A DNA stretch of 64,000 nt from Chitinophagales bacterium (GTDB lineage Bacteria; Bacteroidota; Bacteroidia; Chitinophagales; LD1). Every line of letters begins with the position of its first letter. Position 1 is the first letter of the stretch. This document shows, piece after piece, positions 9,665 to 18,046 of this stretch. Location of the stretch: contig JAEUVA010000011.1 of assembly GCA_016787045.1 (NCBI GenBank), positions 207,028 to 271,027 on the forward strand, read 5' to 3'. The notes under the pieces are model-generated. The model was not told where the DNA came from and ran no database searches. It worked only from the letters and a program-made list of their open reading frames with translations. A program made the position numbers and the translations under genes.

Positions 9665-10137
9665 TGGTTAACTCAAGTTTTGTGCCTCCATCAAAATTTA
9701 TGCTTGGTTGACAGTGAAGTGCTTCGAAATCGCCATCTTCGGGTAGCTGCAAACCGCTGCCCGTTGGGGCGCTTACCGCTACATACCACAGTTTAAGGGT
9801 GCTATTGGGTTGCGGTCTATACCGTAGAGTAATAAAATTTATTACTCCATTCTGTTTTTGGCTCAACTAAGTAAGTGTAGTACTATTTTAAGTTAGACAT
9901 TAACACTGTTGAGCAATAAAAAAACTAACTTATTTTACTTTTTAAGCAAACCGAGTAATAAATTTTATTACTCGGTTTAGTGTTTTGCTTAATTGAATAA
10001 GTACTGAACTATTTAAACTTAGTAAATAACATACTTCATCTACAAAATTTATTACTCGGCTCTGTATTTTAGCTCCCGTATGGCGTGCTGAACTATACCG
10101 GAGGGCTATTGAGGGGGCTGCTCTTGCTGCGGGTTTT
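9665..10137 (+). repeat. Long inverted repeat, left arm
   Basis: The reverse complement of this segment aligns over nearly its full length with 33361-33960. Long, nearly identical blocks occur at both outer ends (9665-9820 against 33795-33960, and 10023-10137 against 33361-33480). The AT-rich middle has diverged and holds one fewer 126-bp unit. The right-hand end of this arm carries, on the minus strand, the last nine codons and stop of a gene identical to the 3' end of the gene at 32893-33390 (NPQQEQPPQ). Confidence 0.85.
9827..9978. repeat. Two AT-rich palindromes spaced 126 bp apart
   Basis: The 21-bp palindrome GAGTAATAAAATTTATTACTC lies at 9827-9847 and again at 9953-9973. The second extends to 31 bp (AAACCGAG / CTCGGTTT arms, 9948-9978). 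The 126-bp spacing equals that in the right arm near 33.5-33.8 kb. A half-degenerate third copy ends at 10057. Confidence 0.85.
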
Positions 10138-10141
10138 CGCC

Positions 10142-10187
10142 CTTGTTGGTGTTATAGCTTCGGCTCTGCCGATGCGTCACCAACAAG
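10142..10187. repeat. REP-like hairpin
   Basis: CTTGTTGGTG (10142-10151) pairs perfectly with CACCAACAAG (10178-10187), and the loop contains an inner CGGC/GCCG stem. It lies 43 bases before the remnant of a REP-associated transposase, the usual arrangement of a REP element and its RAYT gene. Imperfect relatives of the TTGTTGGTG half occur near 9580 and 10455. Confidence 0.6.
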
Positions 10188-10229
10188 TAAAAATTTTGCC
10201 GCATATTAACCAATCCATAGCTGAGCGAG

Positions 10230-10422
10230 GTGAACTTTGAAAATTACCCCCAATTTCTTACAACCACTATTTTGGAATGGCAGCCGTTGTTGGAGAATGA
10301 CACTTACAAAGAAATCATTATTGGCAGTTTATCCGGAAGATTACCGATGGTCATCGGCCAAGTATTATGTAACGGGCGTAGATAATTTTGGATTGATAAC
10401 CCATTATGCAAGTGAAGCATGA
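10230..10422 (+). pseudogene. REP-associated tyrosine transposase (RAYT) remnant
   Basis: From a GTG at 10230, one frame reads like the N-terminus of Bacteroidota RAYT proteins (FENYPQFLTTTILEWQPLLE, then DTYKEIIIGSL). At about 10320 the similarity jumps, in another frame, to the typical C-terminus (YPEDYRWSSAKYYVTG, then a stop at 10422). The HUH and catalytic Tyr region, about 100 residues in intact members, is missing. This is an internally deleted, frameshifted and surely inactive copy of an IS200-like single-strand transposase. It sits beside a REP-like hairpin (10142-10187). Confidence 0.7.
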
Positions 10423-10472
10423 AATACATGGCATACTCATTGCCCCGGCTTCTGTTGTTGGTGAAAACACAC

Positions 10473-10526
10473 AACAACGGCTTGGCTATTGTAGCGTTAC
10501 AAGGTGGGGAAGACCAACAATGGCTA
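10473..10526 (+). repeat. 54-bp direct repeat, copy 2
   Basis: Identical to 9595-9648. Only two bases separate it from the duplicated DUF4258 gene end at 10529. Confidence 0.9.
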
Positions 10527-10528
10527 GA

Positions 10529-10573
10529 ACCTGTATAGATTTGGAGAAGGAGTACAAGTGTGCGTGTTACTAA
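10529..10573 (+). pseudogene. Duplicated 3' end of the DUF4258 gene
   Basis: Reads TCIDLEKEYKCACY and a stop, against TCIDLENDYECACY and a stop in the intact gene (9518-9562). Forty of 45 bases are identical. No start or upstream domain remains. The two gene ends flank about 1 kb of repeat sequence. Confidence 0.75.
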
Positions 10574-10635
10574 AGCAGAATGGTCGTATGCCGATGATTT
10601 GTGATATTTTTATGCCCAATACAAAAAAAGAAACT

Positions 10636-11322
10636 ATGAACATTTCCTTACGCGCCCTCAGTTTGGCAATTATGGCAATAGCACTATTGCCTGCCTGCAA
10701 AAAGAAATGCTACCAAAAAGTAAGTGTGCAGTTTATCAACGCTTCTATGCACTCGCCTTATTTATCCTATTACCTGCAAGGGAGCAAACGAGCCGACTTT
10801 GTGGGTTATACTCTGAACAGCAATTCGCACACAGCCGATTTGTTGCCGGGAGAGCCGCTCGTGATAGAGATAAAAGATGGAACAGGTAATGTGATTGCCG
10901 GAGGCAGCTATACCAACTGGAAGCCCAACTGGCACTACACCTTTGTGATGTATGATGATTACGCTACCCGCAAAACTACACTACTGGCCGACTCGGTAAG
11001 TTGGCCAGAAACCGGCAAGTTCAAGGTAAGGTTTATTCACCTGAGTACGGAGGCGGGTCGGGTAGATTGTCTGATGAATACCGATACCATAGCACAAGAT
11101 CGAACCTACTACGGTACGGACAGTACACGGGCATTGGGAGGCACCATTACCTTAAACGCAGGTACTTATTCCTTTCTACTCAAAAACCATTTGACGGGGC
11201 AAAACCTTTTTTCTGTATCGGGAATAGGCATACAGGACAATCGTGTACTTGATGTATATGCGGTTGGGACATTTTCAGATTCTATCGGTACGCCCTTGCA
11301 GTTTGGCTGGTCGGCCAGATAG
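10636..11322 (+). CDS. DUF4397-domain lipoprotein
   Basis: About 228 residues from the ATG at 10636; the longer frame runs back into the duplicated DUF4258 end and has no signal. The N-terminus is a lipoprotein signal ending in LLPACKKKC. The rest reads as two DUF4397-type beta-sandwich repeats: VQFINASMHSPYLSYYL near residue 35 and VRFIHLSTEAGRVDCLM near residue 135, each followed by a G-rich strand pattern. DUF4397 proteins are known in Bacteroidota as surface lipoproteins of unknown function, sometimes adhesion-related. The gene is convergent with the acyl-CoA dehydrogenase gene, with 45 bases between the stops. Confidence 0.8.
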   Translation: MNISLRALSLAIMAIALLPACKKKCYQKVSVQFINASMHSPYLSYYLQGSKRADFVGYTLNSNSHTADLLPGEPLVIEIKDGTGNVIAGGSYTNWKPNWHYTFVMYDDYATRKTTLLADSVSWPETGKFKVRFIHLSTEAGRVDCLMNTDTIAQDRTYYGTDSTRALGGTITLNAGTYSFLLKNHLTGQNLFSVSGIGIQDNRVLDVYAVGTFSDSIGTPLQFGWSAR

Positions 11323-11367
11323 CCGGTAGTGGCTGCGGCCAGTTCATATATCCGGCAAGTAAGCATA

Positions 11368-13035
11368 CTATTTTATACCTAACTCTGCGGTAGAAACAAA
11401 ACTACTTTCGTTCATTTTGTACTTCAACCAGTAGTTGAGTGTACTCAGATAGTTAGATTGGCCATAATTGGTCTTCAAAAAATCTAACCACAGCAAGGCA
11501 ATGGTCAGTTCGGCTACATAAAAAGCCACATCGCGCGAAGCAGCAACAAGTGCGTCTGTAGAAGAAATGCCACCAACAAATTCAAATAATGCTTTTGTTT
11601 TTTGTTGCAGTACGTTTTTTTGAAATGCGAATTCTGGTGCACTTACGTTATTCAATAAAGCGGCAGCAAATTCTTTGAAAGCCGCCAGGCCATTTTCTTT
11701 TTCGGCAGCGCGGAGCATATCCAGCGATAGTACATTGGTTGTTCCTTCCCATATACTCAGCACCTGTGCATCGCGCAGCATAGCGGGTATGCCACTGTCT
11801 TCTAAATATCCCAAACCGCCAAAAGTTTCAATATGCTCTGATGCGTATTGAATGGCTTGCTTGGCGGTAAAAAGTTTGGCTACAGGTGTAAGAAAACGCA
11901 ATAGCGATTTCTCATTTTCAGTAGCGGTATTACATTCTTCTTTGCCTAACAAACGCGAGAGAAAAAAGCCGAGTAGTGCATTGCTTTGGTAGGCCATTTC
12001 CATTTCGCGCAAGGTTTTTTTATGCAGCGGATGTTGCTCAATTGTTTGGCCGAATGCCTCGCGGATGGGGCTGTATGCTTTGCTTAGTGCGTATGCTCTG
12101 CGCAAATAAGAAACGGCACTAATGGTGTTGTAAATGCGCGTGATGTTGAAGAGCGTAGAAATAGTTTTTACGCCCTTGCCTTTTTCGCCTACCAATTTTA
12201 CTTTGGCTCCGGTGAGCAAGAGTTGTGCTGTGGGCAAAGCGCGGGTGCCCAGTTTGTCTTTGAGGGCTTCTACTTCTATACCGTTGAGCGAGCCGTCTGC
12301 ATGACGTATGGGTAAATAAAATAAGGAGAGCTGTGCGCGTTTGCCGTTTTCGGGTTGCTCGGTAGAGGCCAACGTGAACGCCATGTTGGCGGTAATGGCC
12401 GAAGTAAACCACTTATGCCCGCGCAAGACATAATCATCGCCATCTGGTGTGGCAAAGGTCATAGAGCGCGATACGTCTGAGCCACCGGTGCGCTCGGTCA
12501 TCCACTGTCCGCTGGTTTTAAAGGTGGCCGGGTTGCGCGAAGTCAAACCTTTGTAAGCGTGCTCTTTCAAAAAACCATCGCCATATAATTCTATCAATCG
12601 CGCAGCACCGTCTGTCATAGCCAGCGGACAAGTATATATTGCCGATGAAGCCGTGTATAAATACAGTTTTACAAACTGATACAACCGCGAATGCTCAGCA
12701 TATTTTCTTTCGTAACCGATAGCCACCAAACCATCTTCGGCAGCTACTTTTTCTAAGTTTAACCAGCCCTGCGATACTTTTATTTCATCTATCCGCTTGC
12801 CCCAGGCATCAAACTGTATGAGTTGCGGTTTGTTCAATTCAGCTTCGCGTGCCCATTCTATAAATACGGTAGCGGTTCGTTGGCCAAACTGAGTAAGGTC
12901 GGGTGTAATTTCCTTAAGTGCATCAGCCGGAAAATACGTGCGCAAATAATCTTGCAAAAAAACATCATCTGTATATTCATTATTCAGCTTGGGCATTTGC
13001 TGAATAAAAGTGGAGTAGGGTGTGGGTGAGCTCAT
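11368..13035 (-). CDS. Acyl-CoA dehydrogenase, AidB-like
   Basis: 555 residues, longer than the ~380 of ordinary acyl-CoA dehydrogenases and near the size of AidB-type members. The family is an FAD flavoprotein that introduces an alpha,beta double bond into acyl-CoA; AidB itself binds DNA and is induced by alkylation stress. The FAD-contact motif MTERTGGSDVSRS is near residue 178 and the C-terminal motif EHIETFGGLGYLEDSGIP, followed by QVLSIWEGTTNV, is near residue 410. The start ATG at 13035 lies 3 bases after the stop of the toxin gene, so it may be cotranscribed with the toxin-antitoxin pair. The substrate is unknown. Confidence 0.88.
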   Translation of the reverse strand: MSSPTPYSTFIQQMPKLNNEYTDDVFLQDYLRTYFPADALKEITPDLTQFGQRTATVFIEWAREAELNKPQLIQFDAWGKRIDEIKVSQGWLNLEKVAAEDGLVAIGYERKYAEHSRLYQFVKLYLYTASSAIYTCPLAMTDGAARLIELYGDGFLKEHAYKGLTSRNPATFKTSGQWMTERTGGSDVSRSMTFATPDGDDYVLRGHKWFTSAITANMAFTLASTEQPENGKRAQLSLFYLPIRHADGSLNGIEVEALKDKLGTRALPTAQLLLTGAKVKLVGEKGKGVKTISTLFNITRIYNTISAVSYLRRAYALSKAYSPIREAFGQTIEQHPLHKKTLREMEMAYQSNALLGFFLSRLLGKEECNTATENEKSLLRFLTPVAKLFTAKQAIQYASEHIETFGGLGYLEDSGIPAMLRDAQVLSIWEGTTNVLSLDMLRAAEKENGLAAFKEFAAALLNNVSAPEFAFQKNVLQQKTKALFEFVGGISSTDALVAASRDVAFYVAELTIALLWLDFLKTNYGQSNYLSTLNYWLKYKMNESSFVSTAELGIK

Positions 13036-13038
13036 GTG

Positions 13039-13344
13039 TTATTTCTTTTTAGTGCGCGTTTTCCATGTTTTTGGGTGGCGAGCCAAATGAATGATAGCAA
13101 TCACGGTAATTGTATACTGGTGAATTAAAAAGTATATCCCAAACGGAAATCGCCTCGCTTTTGCTTTTCGGATGTTCTTGAATTCAATAGTATAGTGTAG
13201 CGGATTTCTTGCAATGGCATTTACCGCGGCATCTATAGATAACAGAAAATCATCTCCTAATCCGGGTAATTGCAACTCATACCAATTGTAAGCATCTTGC
13301 ACATCCTGCTCTACTTGTGGGAGAAACGCTATGCGATAAGTCAT
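13039..13344 (-). CDS. RelE/ParE-family toxin
   Basis: 101 residues from the ATG at 13344, which overlaps the antitoxin stop as ATGA; the longer frame has no similarity. The fold signature is visible: MTYRIAFLPQVEQDVQDAYNWYE, then a central helix pair and FPFGIYFLIHQYTITVIAIIHLARHP. RelE/ParE toxins either cleave mRNA on the ribosome or inhibit gyrase. The pattern with IIHLARHPKTW is typical of the ParE/RelE plasmid-stabilisation group, and the target cannot be decided here. It pairs with the upstream 69-residue antitoxin and is followed 3 bases later by the acyl-CoA dehydrogenase gene. Confidence 0.88.
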   Translation of the reverse strand: MTYRIAFLPQVEQDVQDAYNWYELQLPGLGDDFLLSIDAAVNAIARNPLHYTIEFKNIRKAKARRFPFGIYFLIHQYTITVIAIIHLARHPKTWKTRTKKK

Positions 13345-13550
13345 TTTTTGTTTTTGGAGCGCACTTTCTTTTTGATGGTTTCCCACGAGGTTCGCTTAGA
13401 AGAGCTGTTGTAGGTGCTGAGCCGTTCTTCCAATAACTTCTTATTCTCTTTGCTGAGTGTAACAGCATCTTCGGCAATGCTGTCCCATATTTCTTCTACA
13501 AGAAGTACTTTTTCGGATGTGCTGAGATGTTTATAGTGCTGTAAATCCAT
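13341..13550 (-). CDS. Antitoxin, addiction-module component (TIGR02574-like)
   Basis: 69 residues starting at 13550. The pattern STSEKVLLVEEIWDSIAED followed by KLLEERLSTY and TSWETIKKKV is that of the small addiction-module component family. Its C-terminal WETIKKKV helix wraps the cognate RelE/ParE toxin. The stop overlaps the toxin ATG by four bases (ATGA), as expected for a translationally coupled pair. No separate DNA-binding domain is evident. Confidence 0.88.
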   Translation of the reverse strand: MDLQHYKHLSTSEKVLLVEEIWDSIAEDAVTLSKENKKLLEERLSTYNSSSKRTSWETIKKKVRSKNKK

Positions 13551-13573
13551 ACCCCAAAAATAAGCAATGTTGT

Positions 13574-14335
13574 TTACTTGTGTCGCCTGGCTTTTTTGAA
13601 AGATGCCTCCTCAGTTTTTACAGAGCCGGTGAGCGAGCGCTGCAATTCTTCGGCCTCGGGAACTGATAAATACCGCCATTTACCTATGGGTAAATTTCCC
13701 AAACTGATGTTCATGATGCGAGTGCGTTTTAATGTAATTACCGCATAACCTAAAAACTCGCACATTCTTCGTATTTGCCTGTTAAGGCCTTGCGTGAGAA
13801 TTATTTTAAATGTTTTGGTGCCCAATATTTTTACCACACACGGCTTGGTTTTGGTGCCCAGTATGGGCAAACCACCGGCCATGCGTTTGGCAAACTCGGG
13901 GGTAATGGGTTTATCAACGGTAACAATGTATTCTTTCTCGTGCTCGTTTCCGGCTCGCAAAATTTTGTTCACAATGTCACCATCGTTGGTGAGCAGTATG
14001 AGACCCTCTGAGTCTTTATCTAAACGGCCAATCGGAAAAATGCGCTTGGGGTGATTGATAAATGAAATGATGTTGCTGCGGTCGCTCGGGTCGGTAGTAG
14101 AGGTAATGCCCACCGGTTTGTTGAAGGCGATGTACAAACTCTGCTTGCGAGCCACCTTAATTTTTTCACTATCTACTGCTACTACATCGCCCGGATTAAC
14201 GCGGGTGGTGAGCAGAGCAATTTCGTTATTGATAGTCACTCGCCCTTGCTCAATATATCGCTCGGCTTCTCTGCGCGAGCAATAGCCCGATGAGCTGATA
14301 TACTTATTAATTTGTATGCCTTCTTGCGGTTTCAT
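13574..14335 (-). CDS. rluF: 23S rRNA pseudouridine synthase RluF-type
   Basis: 253 residues. An N-terminal S4 RNA-binding domain ([21 protein letters not shown]) precedes the catalytic domain, whose motif [20 protein letters not shown] carries the catalytic Asp near residue 103. The C-terminal segment [15 protein letters not shown] is typical of the RsuA/RluF branch. RluF makes pseudouridine at 23S rRNA 2604 and, in some species, tRNA-Tyr. It lies 3 bases after the stop of the radical SAM gene and is probably cotranscribed with it. Ending in a basic tail (SFKKARRHK) is normal for the group. Confidence 0.92.
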   Translation of the reverse strand: MKPQEGIQINKYISSSGYCSRREAERYIEQGRVTINNEIALLTTRVNPGDVVAVDSEKIKVARKQSLYIAFNKPVGITSTTDPSDRSNIISFINHPKRIFPIGRLDKDSEGLILLTNDGDIVNKILRAGNEHEKEYIVTVDKPITPEFAKRMAGGLPILGTKTKPCVVKILGTKTFKIILTQGLNRQIRRMCEFLGYAVITLKRTRIMNISLGNLPIGKWRYLSVPEAEELQRSLTGSVKTEEASFKKARRHK

Positions 14336-14338
14336 TTT

Positions 14339-16501
14339 TTACAAAATCAACAATCCGTTTTCGTGCAGTGTTTTCCAGGTGCCGCTGCGGATAAATTTAT
14401 CAAATGGGTTTTGGGTAAACGCTTCAAAGTTTTCTCTAACTTGTTTTAGCGTGAGTGGTTTGTTGTTGTTCACAGATAGCTGCGGCAAAAGCTCGCAAAG
14501 CCATTCGGCCTCTGCATCGGTTACGGTTATTGCCCAATCTTTGCTCTTGTCAAAAAAGCCAAGGCCGTTTTCTATGGGTACAGGTGCATTGCCCAACCAT
14601 AAGACCAATGCATTTTCTTTTTCGGTGTCTTGTTCTTTTTGTTGCAGACAAGTTTCTATATAACGCGGGGCAATTTTTGTTTTTGGCACCGGCATATCAA
14701 ACCATTTTTGCAATGCAAAATTGAAACCAACTCCGTGCATATAGTTGAATAACGATTGGCGTAAACCCTCGGCAAACAAATCGTGGTCGGCACCTGATGG
14801 GTCTTCATGAAACAAATCGTTATCGGCAAAGCCGCCAAAGTAGGGCCCTGTTTTTTGTACGGCAAATTTTTCAGGCGCAATACCTATGGGCGCATGGCTG
14901 GTCATGGCAAACCGATGCCAAAAACCCGATTGCAACACACCGGTTTCAAAAAGCTGGCGTACCATTTCTAAAGCATCAATAGTTTCTTGTGCGGTTTGTG
15001 TGGGGAAGCCATACATGAGGTACGCATGTACCATAATGCCCGCGCGGGTAAATCCATCGGCTACGCGCGCTACTTGCGCTACAGTTACGCCTTTGTTCAT
15101 CAACTCCAATAACCTATCGCTGGCAACTTCTAACCCACCCGACACAGCAATGCAGCCGCTGGCTTTGAGCAGCCGCGCCAAGTCGGGTGTAAATGTTTTT
15201 TCAAAACGAATATTGGTCCACCAAACGACTGTTAGTTTTCTGCGCAAAATTTCTAATGCAAGCTCGCGCATTAGTTTTGGTGGTGCGGCTTCATCCACAA
15301 AATGAAAACCATTTTGTCCGGTTTGCGCTATAATGGTTTCTATTCTATCGCACAACAGCGAGGCGGTGAGCGGCTCGTAGTTTTTGATGTACGCCAACGT
15401 GATGTCGCAAAAAGAACACTTGCCCCAATAGCAACCATGCGCAAGGGTGAGTTTGTTCCACCGCCCATCGCTCCATAGGCGGTGCATGGGGTTTACTATT
15501 TCTATTACCGATAAGTATTCACTCAGCGGCAAATCGCTGTAGTCGGGTGTGCCTGTATCTTTTTGCGGTACATCGTTTTCGGTGGCGCCATTGCAGTAAA
15601 TTACTTTATCGTTATCACGCAAAAAAATGCGCTTGAGGTTTTCTTGCGTTCGTTTGCCTTCTAAATATTCTAACAAAAAATAAAGAGATGCTTCGCCATC
15701 GTCTAGCGAAACGTAATCTACATAATCAAACACGCGAGGGTCTTGCAAGCTGCGTAGTTCGGTATTGGCGTAGCCGCCACCCAATACCACTTTAATGTGC
15801 GGATACTTTTGCTTAATGAATTGTGCGCACTTGAATGCTGCAAACAAATTGCCCGGAAACGGCACAGATAAGCCGACTACTGTTGGATTAAATAATCTTA
15901 TTTTTTCATCTAACAGTTGCCACAAAACATTTGATACGAGCGAATTTTGCTGCAATAAAGATTGGTGCAATTCATTAAAATGTGTGGCGGTTCTGCCCAA
16001 TCGCTCGGCATAGCGGCTGAAGCCAAAGTGTTCATCGGTAGTTTCTTTAATGAGGTCGCCAAGGTCTTCTAAATACAACGTAGCGAGATGGCGCGCTTTA
16101 TCGTGTGTGCCCATGGTACCGAAGGCCCACTCTAAATCTTCCAGCTCTGCAAATCGCGATGCTTCGGGCAAATACGTGCGGTCGCAAATAGTGTGAGCCA
16201 GCGTAGGATTTTTGTGTTGCAAAAAACGTATGACCGGCTCAATGGTTTGCAGGTAGTCATCACGTAGTGAAAAAATACGGTATGCGTTATCGCTCAGCGA
16301 AACATCGCTTTCACTCAGATGATGGAATAGTTGTTGTAATCCGTTTTTTGAAAAAACCCGGAGGATAACCTCTATGCCTAAATCGGCCTGGTAGGCAGCA
16401 ATCTTTTTGGTGTTGAGAAAACCCTTGAGGTACGCAGTAGCCGGGTAGGGCGTGTTTAACTGAGTAAACGGAGGGGTAACTAACAGCACACGGCTTTTCA
16501 T
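14339..16501 (-). CDS. B12-binding-domain radical SAM protein
   Basis: About 720 residues from the ATG at 16501; the slightly longer frame begins with TTG. The N-terminal ~330 residues form a B12-binding Rossmann domain (RVLLVTPPFTQLNTPYPATAYL). The radical SAM domain follows with CYWGKCSFCD (CxxxCxxC 4Fe-4S motif) near residue 360. Members modify diverse substrates, often by methylation or rearrangement, so the specificity is unknown. The C-terminal ~130 residues are an additional helical region. It heads a two-gene unit with rluF. Confidence 0.9.
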   Translation of the reverse strand: MKSRVLLVTPPFTQLNTPYPATAYLKGFLNTKKIAAYQADLGIEVILRVFSKNGLQQLFHHLSESDVSLSDNAYRIFSLRDDYLQTIEPVIRFLQHKNPTLAHTICDRTYLPEASRFAELEDLEWAFGTMGTHDKARHLATLYLEDLGDLIKETTDEHFGFSRYAERLGRTATHFNELHQSLLQQNSLVSNVLWQLLDEKIRLFNPTVVGLSVPFPGNLFAAFKCAQFIKQKYPHIKVVLGGGYANTELRSLQDPRVFDYVDYVSLDDGEASLYFLLEYLEGKRTQENLKRIFLRDNDKVIYCNGATENDVPQKDTGTPDYSDLPLSEYLSVIEIVNPMHRLWSDGRWNKLTLAHGCYWGKCSFCDITLAYIKNYEPLTASLLCDRIETIIAQTGQNGFHFVDEAAPPKLMRELALEILRRKLTVVWWTNIRFEKTFTPDLARLLKASGCIAVSGGLEVASDRLLELMNKGVTVAQVARVADGFTRAGIMVHAYLMYGFPTQTAQETIDALEMVRQLFETGVLQSGFWHRFAMTSHAPIGIAPEKFAVQKTGPYFGGFADNDLFHEDPSGADHDLFAEGLRQSLFNYMHGVGFNFALQKWFDMPVPKTKIAPRYIETCLQQKEQDTEKENALVLWLGNAPVPIENGLGFFDKSKDWAITVTDAEAEWLCELLPQLSVNNNKPLTLKQVRENFEAFTQNPFDKFIRSGTWKTLHENGLLIL

Positions 16502-16646
16502 CAGTGGCAATGATAGGCAGAAAGCGGGAGAGTAGGGTTGTTGGCTTTTTTACAAGTGGGGACTTTCACAATCCTTGCAGTAGCTATTAGGGTAAGGATA
16601 ATTTAGTGGGCATGATACCTATCAGTAGGAGAAAGGGAATAAAACG

Positions 16647-17624
16647 TTATAGCTCCGAAATCACCTCAAATCCTTTATAGCTTCCGGTGATGGCAAGCCC
16701 TGCGATATGCTGTGCAATTTTTTTGTCTTTTAGTTTTTTTGCTATCTCATTTATTGTAGCACCACTGCCTATCGCATCATCTAAAATCAGTACGTTTTTG
16801 TATTTCTTTTTCTCTAACACAACAAACGTGTTACGGGCATTCGCCACACGCTCATATAATTTTGATAGCGCTTTTTGTGGCACTGCGATTGCATTGTTCA
16901 CTTTTCTTACACTTATGGTTGGCAAATCCAGCAGAAGAAGTTTTTCGAGCGCACTCATTATTTGAACTTTTCGGGGAATAGTTGGAGGAACAAACAGCAC
17001 AGCATCTATTTGATGTAGTGCTATAAAATGAAGCACTCTGTTTCTAATTTCATCAGCTATTATTTTCATCAGTTGCTTGTTTTGCCCCTGCTTTGCGTAG
17101 TGCATCAAACAACCCAAATTTGTTTTGCCAAATCTCTCCAGGGCATAAAAATCAAGGTAGTATAATTCATCCACACCAATCTCGCCAATGTCTTTAGTTG
17201 TTTTCAGTTTTTCAAGCCCTTTTATCAAATGCTCACTATTGTAAAAGGCCAAATACTTTTTTCTTGTATCAATATATTCCTCAATTGTTTTTAGTAGCGG
17301 AAGTTTTTGGTTGCTTGTGAAATATTTCATGGCAGCCAGACCACTCAATTGATTGCCTAAAGCATCAATTAGCATAAAATGCTGATTTAAAAATTGCTCC
17401 TTTTCATACGGTACCAGTTCAGTGGGTTCAGTAATACTTGTTGGCGCTACGCTGTAAAAAACGTGGGGCGCTTCGCCCATTTTTATCACTCTGCCCTGCT
17501 CCAGCATTTCTTTGAGTTTGCGATGCAAATACTGGCGCGAAATGTTTAGTTTTTCTGAAAGCGTATCTACCGAAACCGCCCCGTTTCTTTGCAAAACTCG
17601 CAGTATTTTTTCGTCTGTTTTCAT
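16647..17624 (-). CDS. Winged-helix regulator fused to phosphoribosyltransferase-like domain
   Basis: 325 residues. Residues 1-70 are a winged helix-turn-helix (LSEKLNISRQYLHRKLKEML). The C-terminal ~140 residues contain a type-I PRTase signature, VLILDDAIGSGATINEIA, with upstream FVPPTIPRKVQ resembling ComF-type PRTases. Such fusions probably sense a nucleotide or PRPP-related ligand and regulate transcription, but I know of no characterised relative. The ATG at 17624 lies 17 bases from an 11-bp-armed inverted repeat (17641-17667), so autoregulation is likely. The gene faces the accessory island on the same strand. Confidence 0.75.
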   Translation of the reverse strand: MKTDEKILRVLQRNGAVSVDTLSEKLNISRQYLHRKLKEMLEQGRVIKMGEAPHVFYSVAPTSITEPTELVPYEKEQFLNQHFMLIDALGNQLSGLAAMKYFTSNQKLPLLKTIEEYIDTRKKYLAFYNSEHLIKGLEKLKTTKDIGEIGVDELYYLDFYALERFGKTNLGCLMHYAKQGQNKQLMKIIADEIRNRVLHFIALHQIDAVLFVPPTIPRKVQIMSALEKLLLLDLPTISVRKVNNAIAVPQKALSKLYERVANARNTFVVLEKKKYKNVLILDDAIGSGATINEIAKKLKDKKIAQHIAGLAITGSYKGFEVISEL

Positions 17625-17640
17625 TCCCCAAAAGTAATAA

Positions 17641-17667
17641 GTTTACAGTAAACAGGTTACTGTAAAC
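17641..17667. promoter_or_regulatory. 27-bp operator-like inverted repeat before the wHTH-PRTase gene
   Basis: GTTTACAGTAA (17641-17651), spacer ACAGG, TTACTGTAAAC (17657-17667): perfect 11-bp arms. It lies 17 bases upstream of the ATG at 17624, where an autorepressor would sit. Confidence 0.75.
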
Positions 17668-18046
17668 TAAAAATGCCACAATTAATTGTTTGTCAATGTT
17701 TTAAGGCGGTTGTTTTTGGGGGGTGTGGCGCCAGCGAAATACGATTTTTCATTTGTTTGCCCGAAGCCGGAAAAGTGAAGGGAGTAAAGAGTTGAGGTGG
17801 CAGCATGATGCTTGGTTACACTTGATTTTAAAAACCCAAAGAAATGAAATGGAGGGGTTATTTGTTGTGGGGGAGAAGAGCGATAACTATCTAATGACGA
17901 CACTGAAAAAAAACAAGGGCACAAGAACGCTCCGCTAATGGCTTGGCTGCATTCTTGCGCCAGTTGGGGCATTCGTATAAGTCCGTAGTCGCATTCCCGC
18001 AATTGCCTTGCTTCAGACTAAGGACAGCGGGGAAATATGTAAAGAT
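17668..18046. other. Non-coding gap with one imperfect hairpin
   Basis: No convincing gene was found in these 379 bases. GGCACAAGAACG (17918-17929) and CATTCTTGCGCC (17950-17961) form an imperfect hairpin (10 of 12 pairs, the other two G-U-compatible). It may be a repeat or terminator remnant after the cyclase-like pair. Confidence 0.4.

Noticed and set aside
9498..9866. Minus-strand ORF in the left repeat arm reading TLKLWYVAVSAPTGSGLQLP
   Set aside because: The matching part of the right arm has a stop upstream in that frame, and nearly all base differences between the arms change the amino acid, so there is no sign of selection on a protein.
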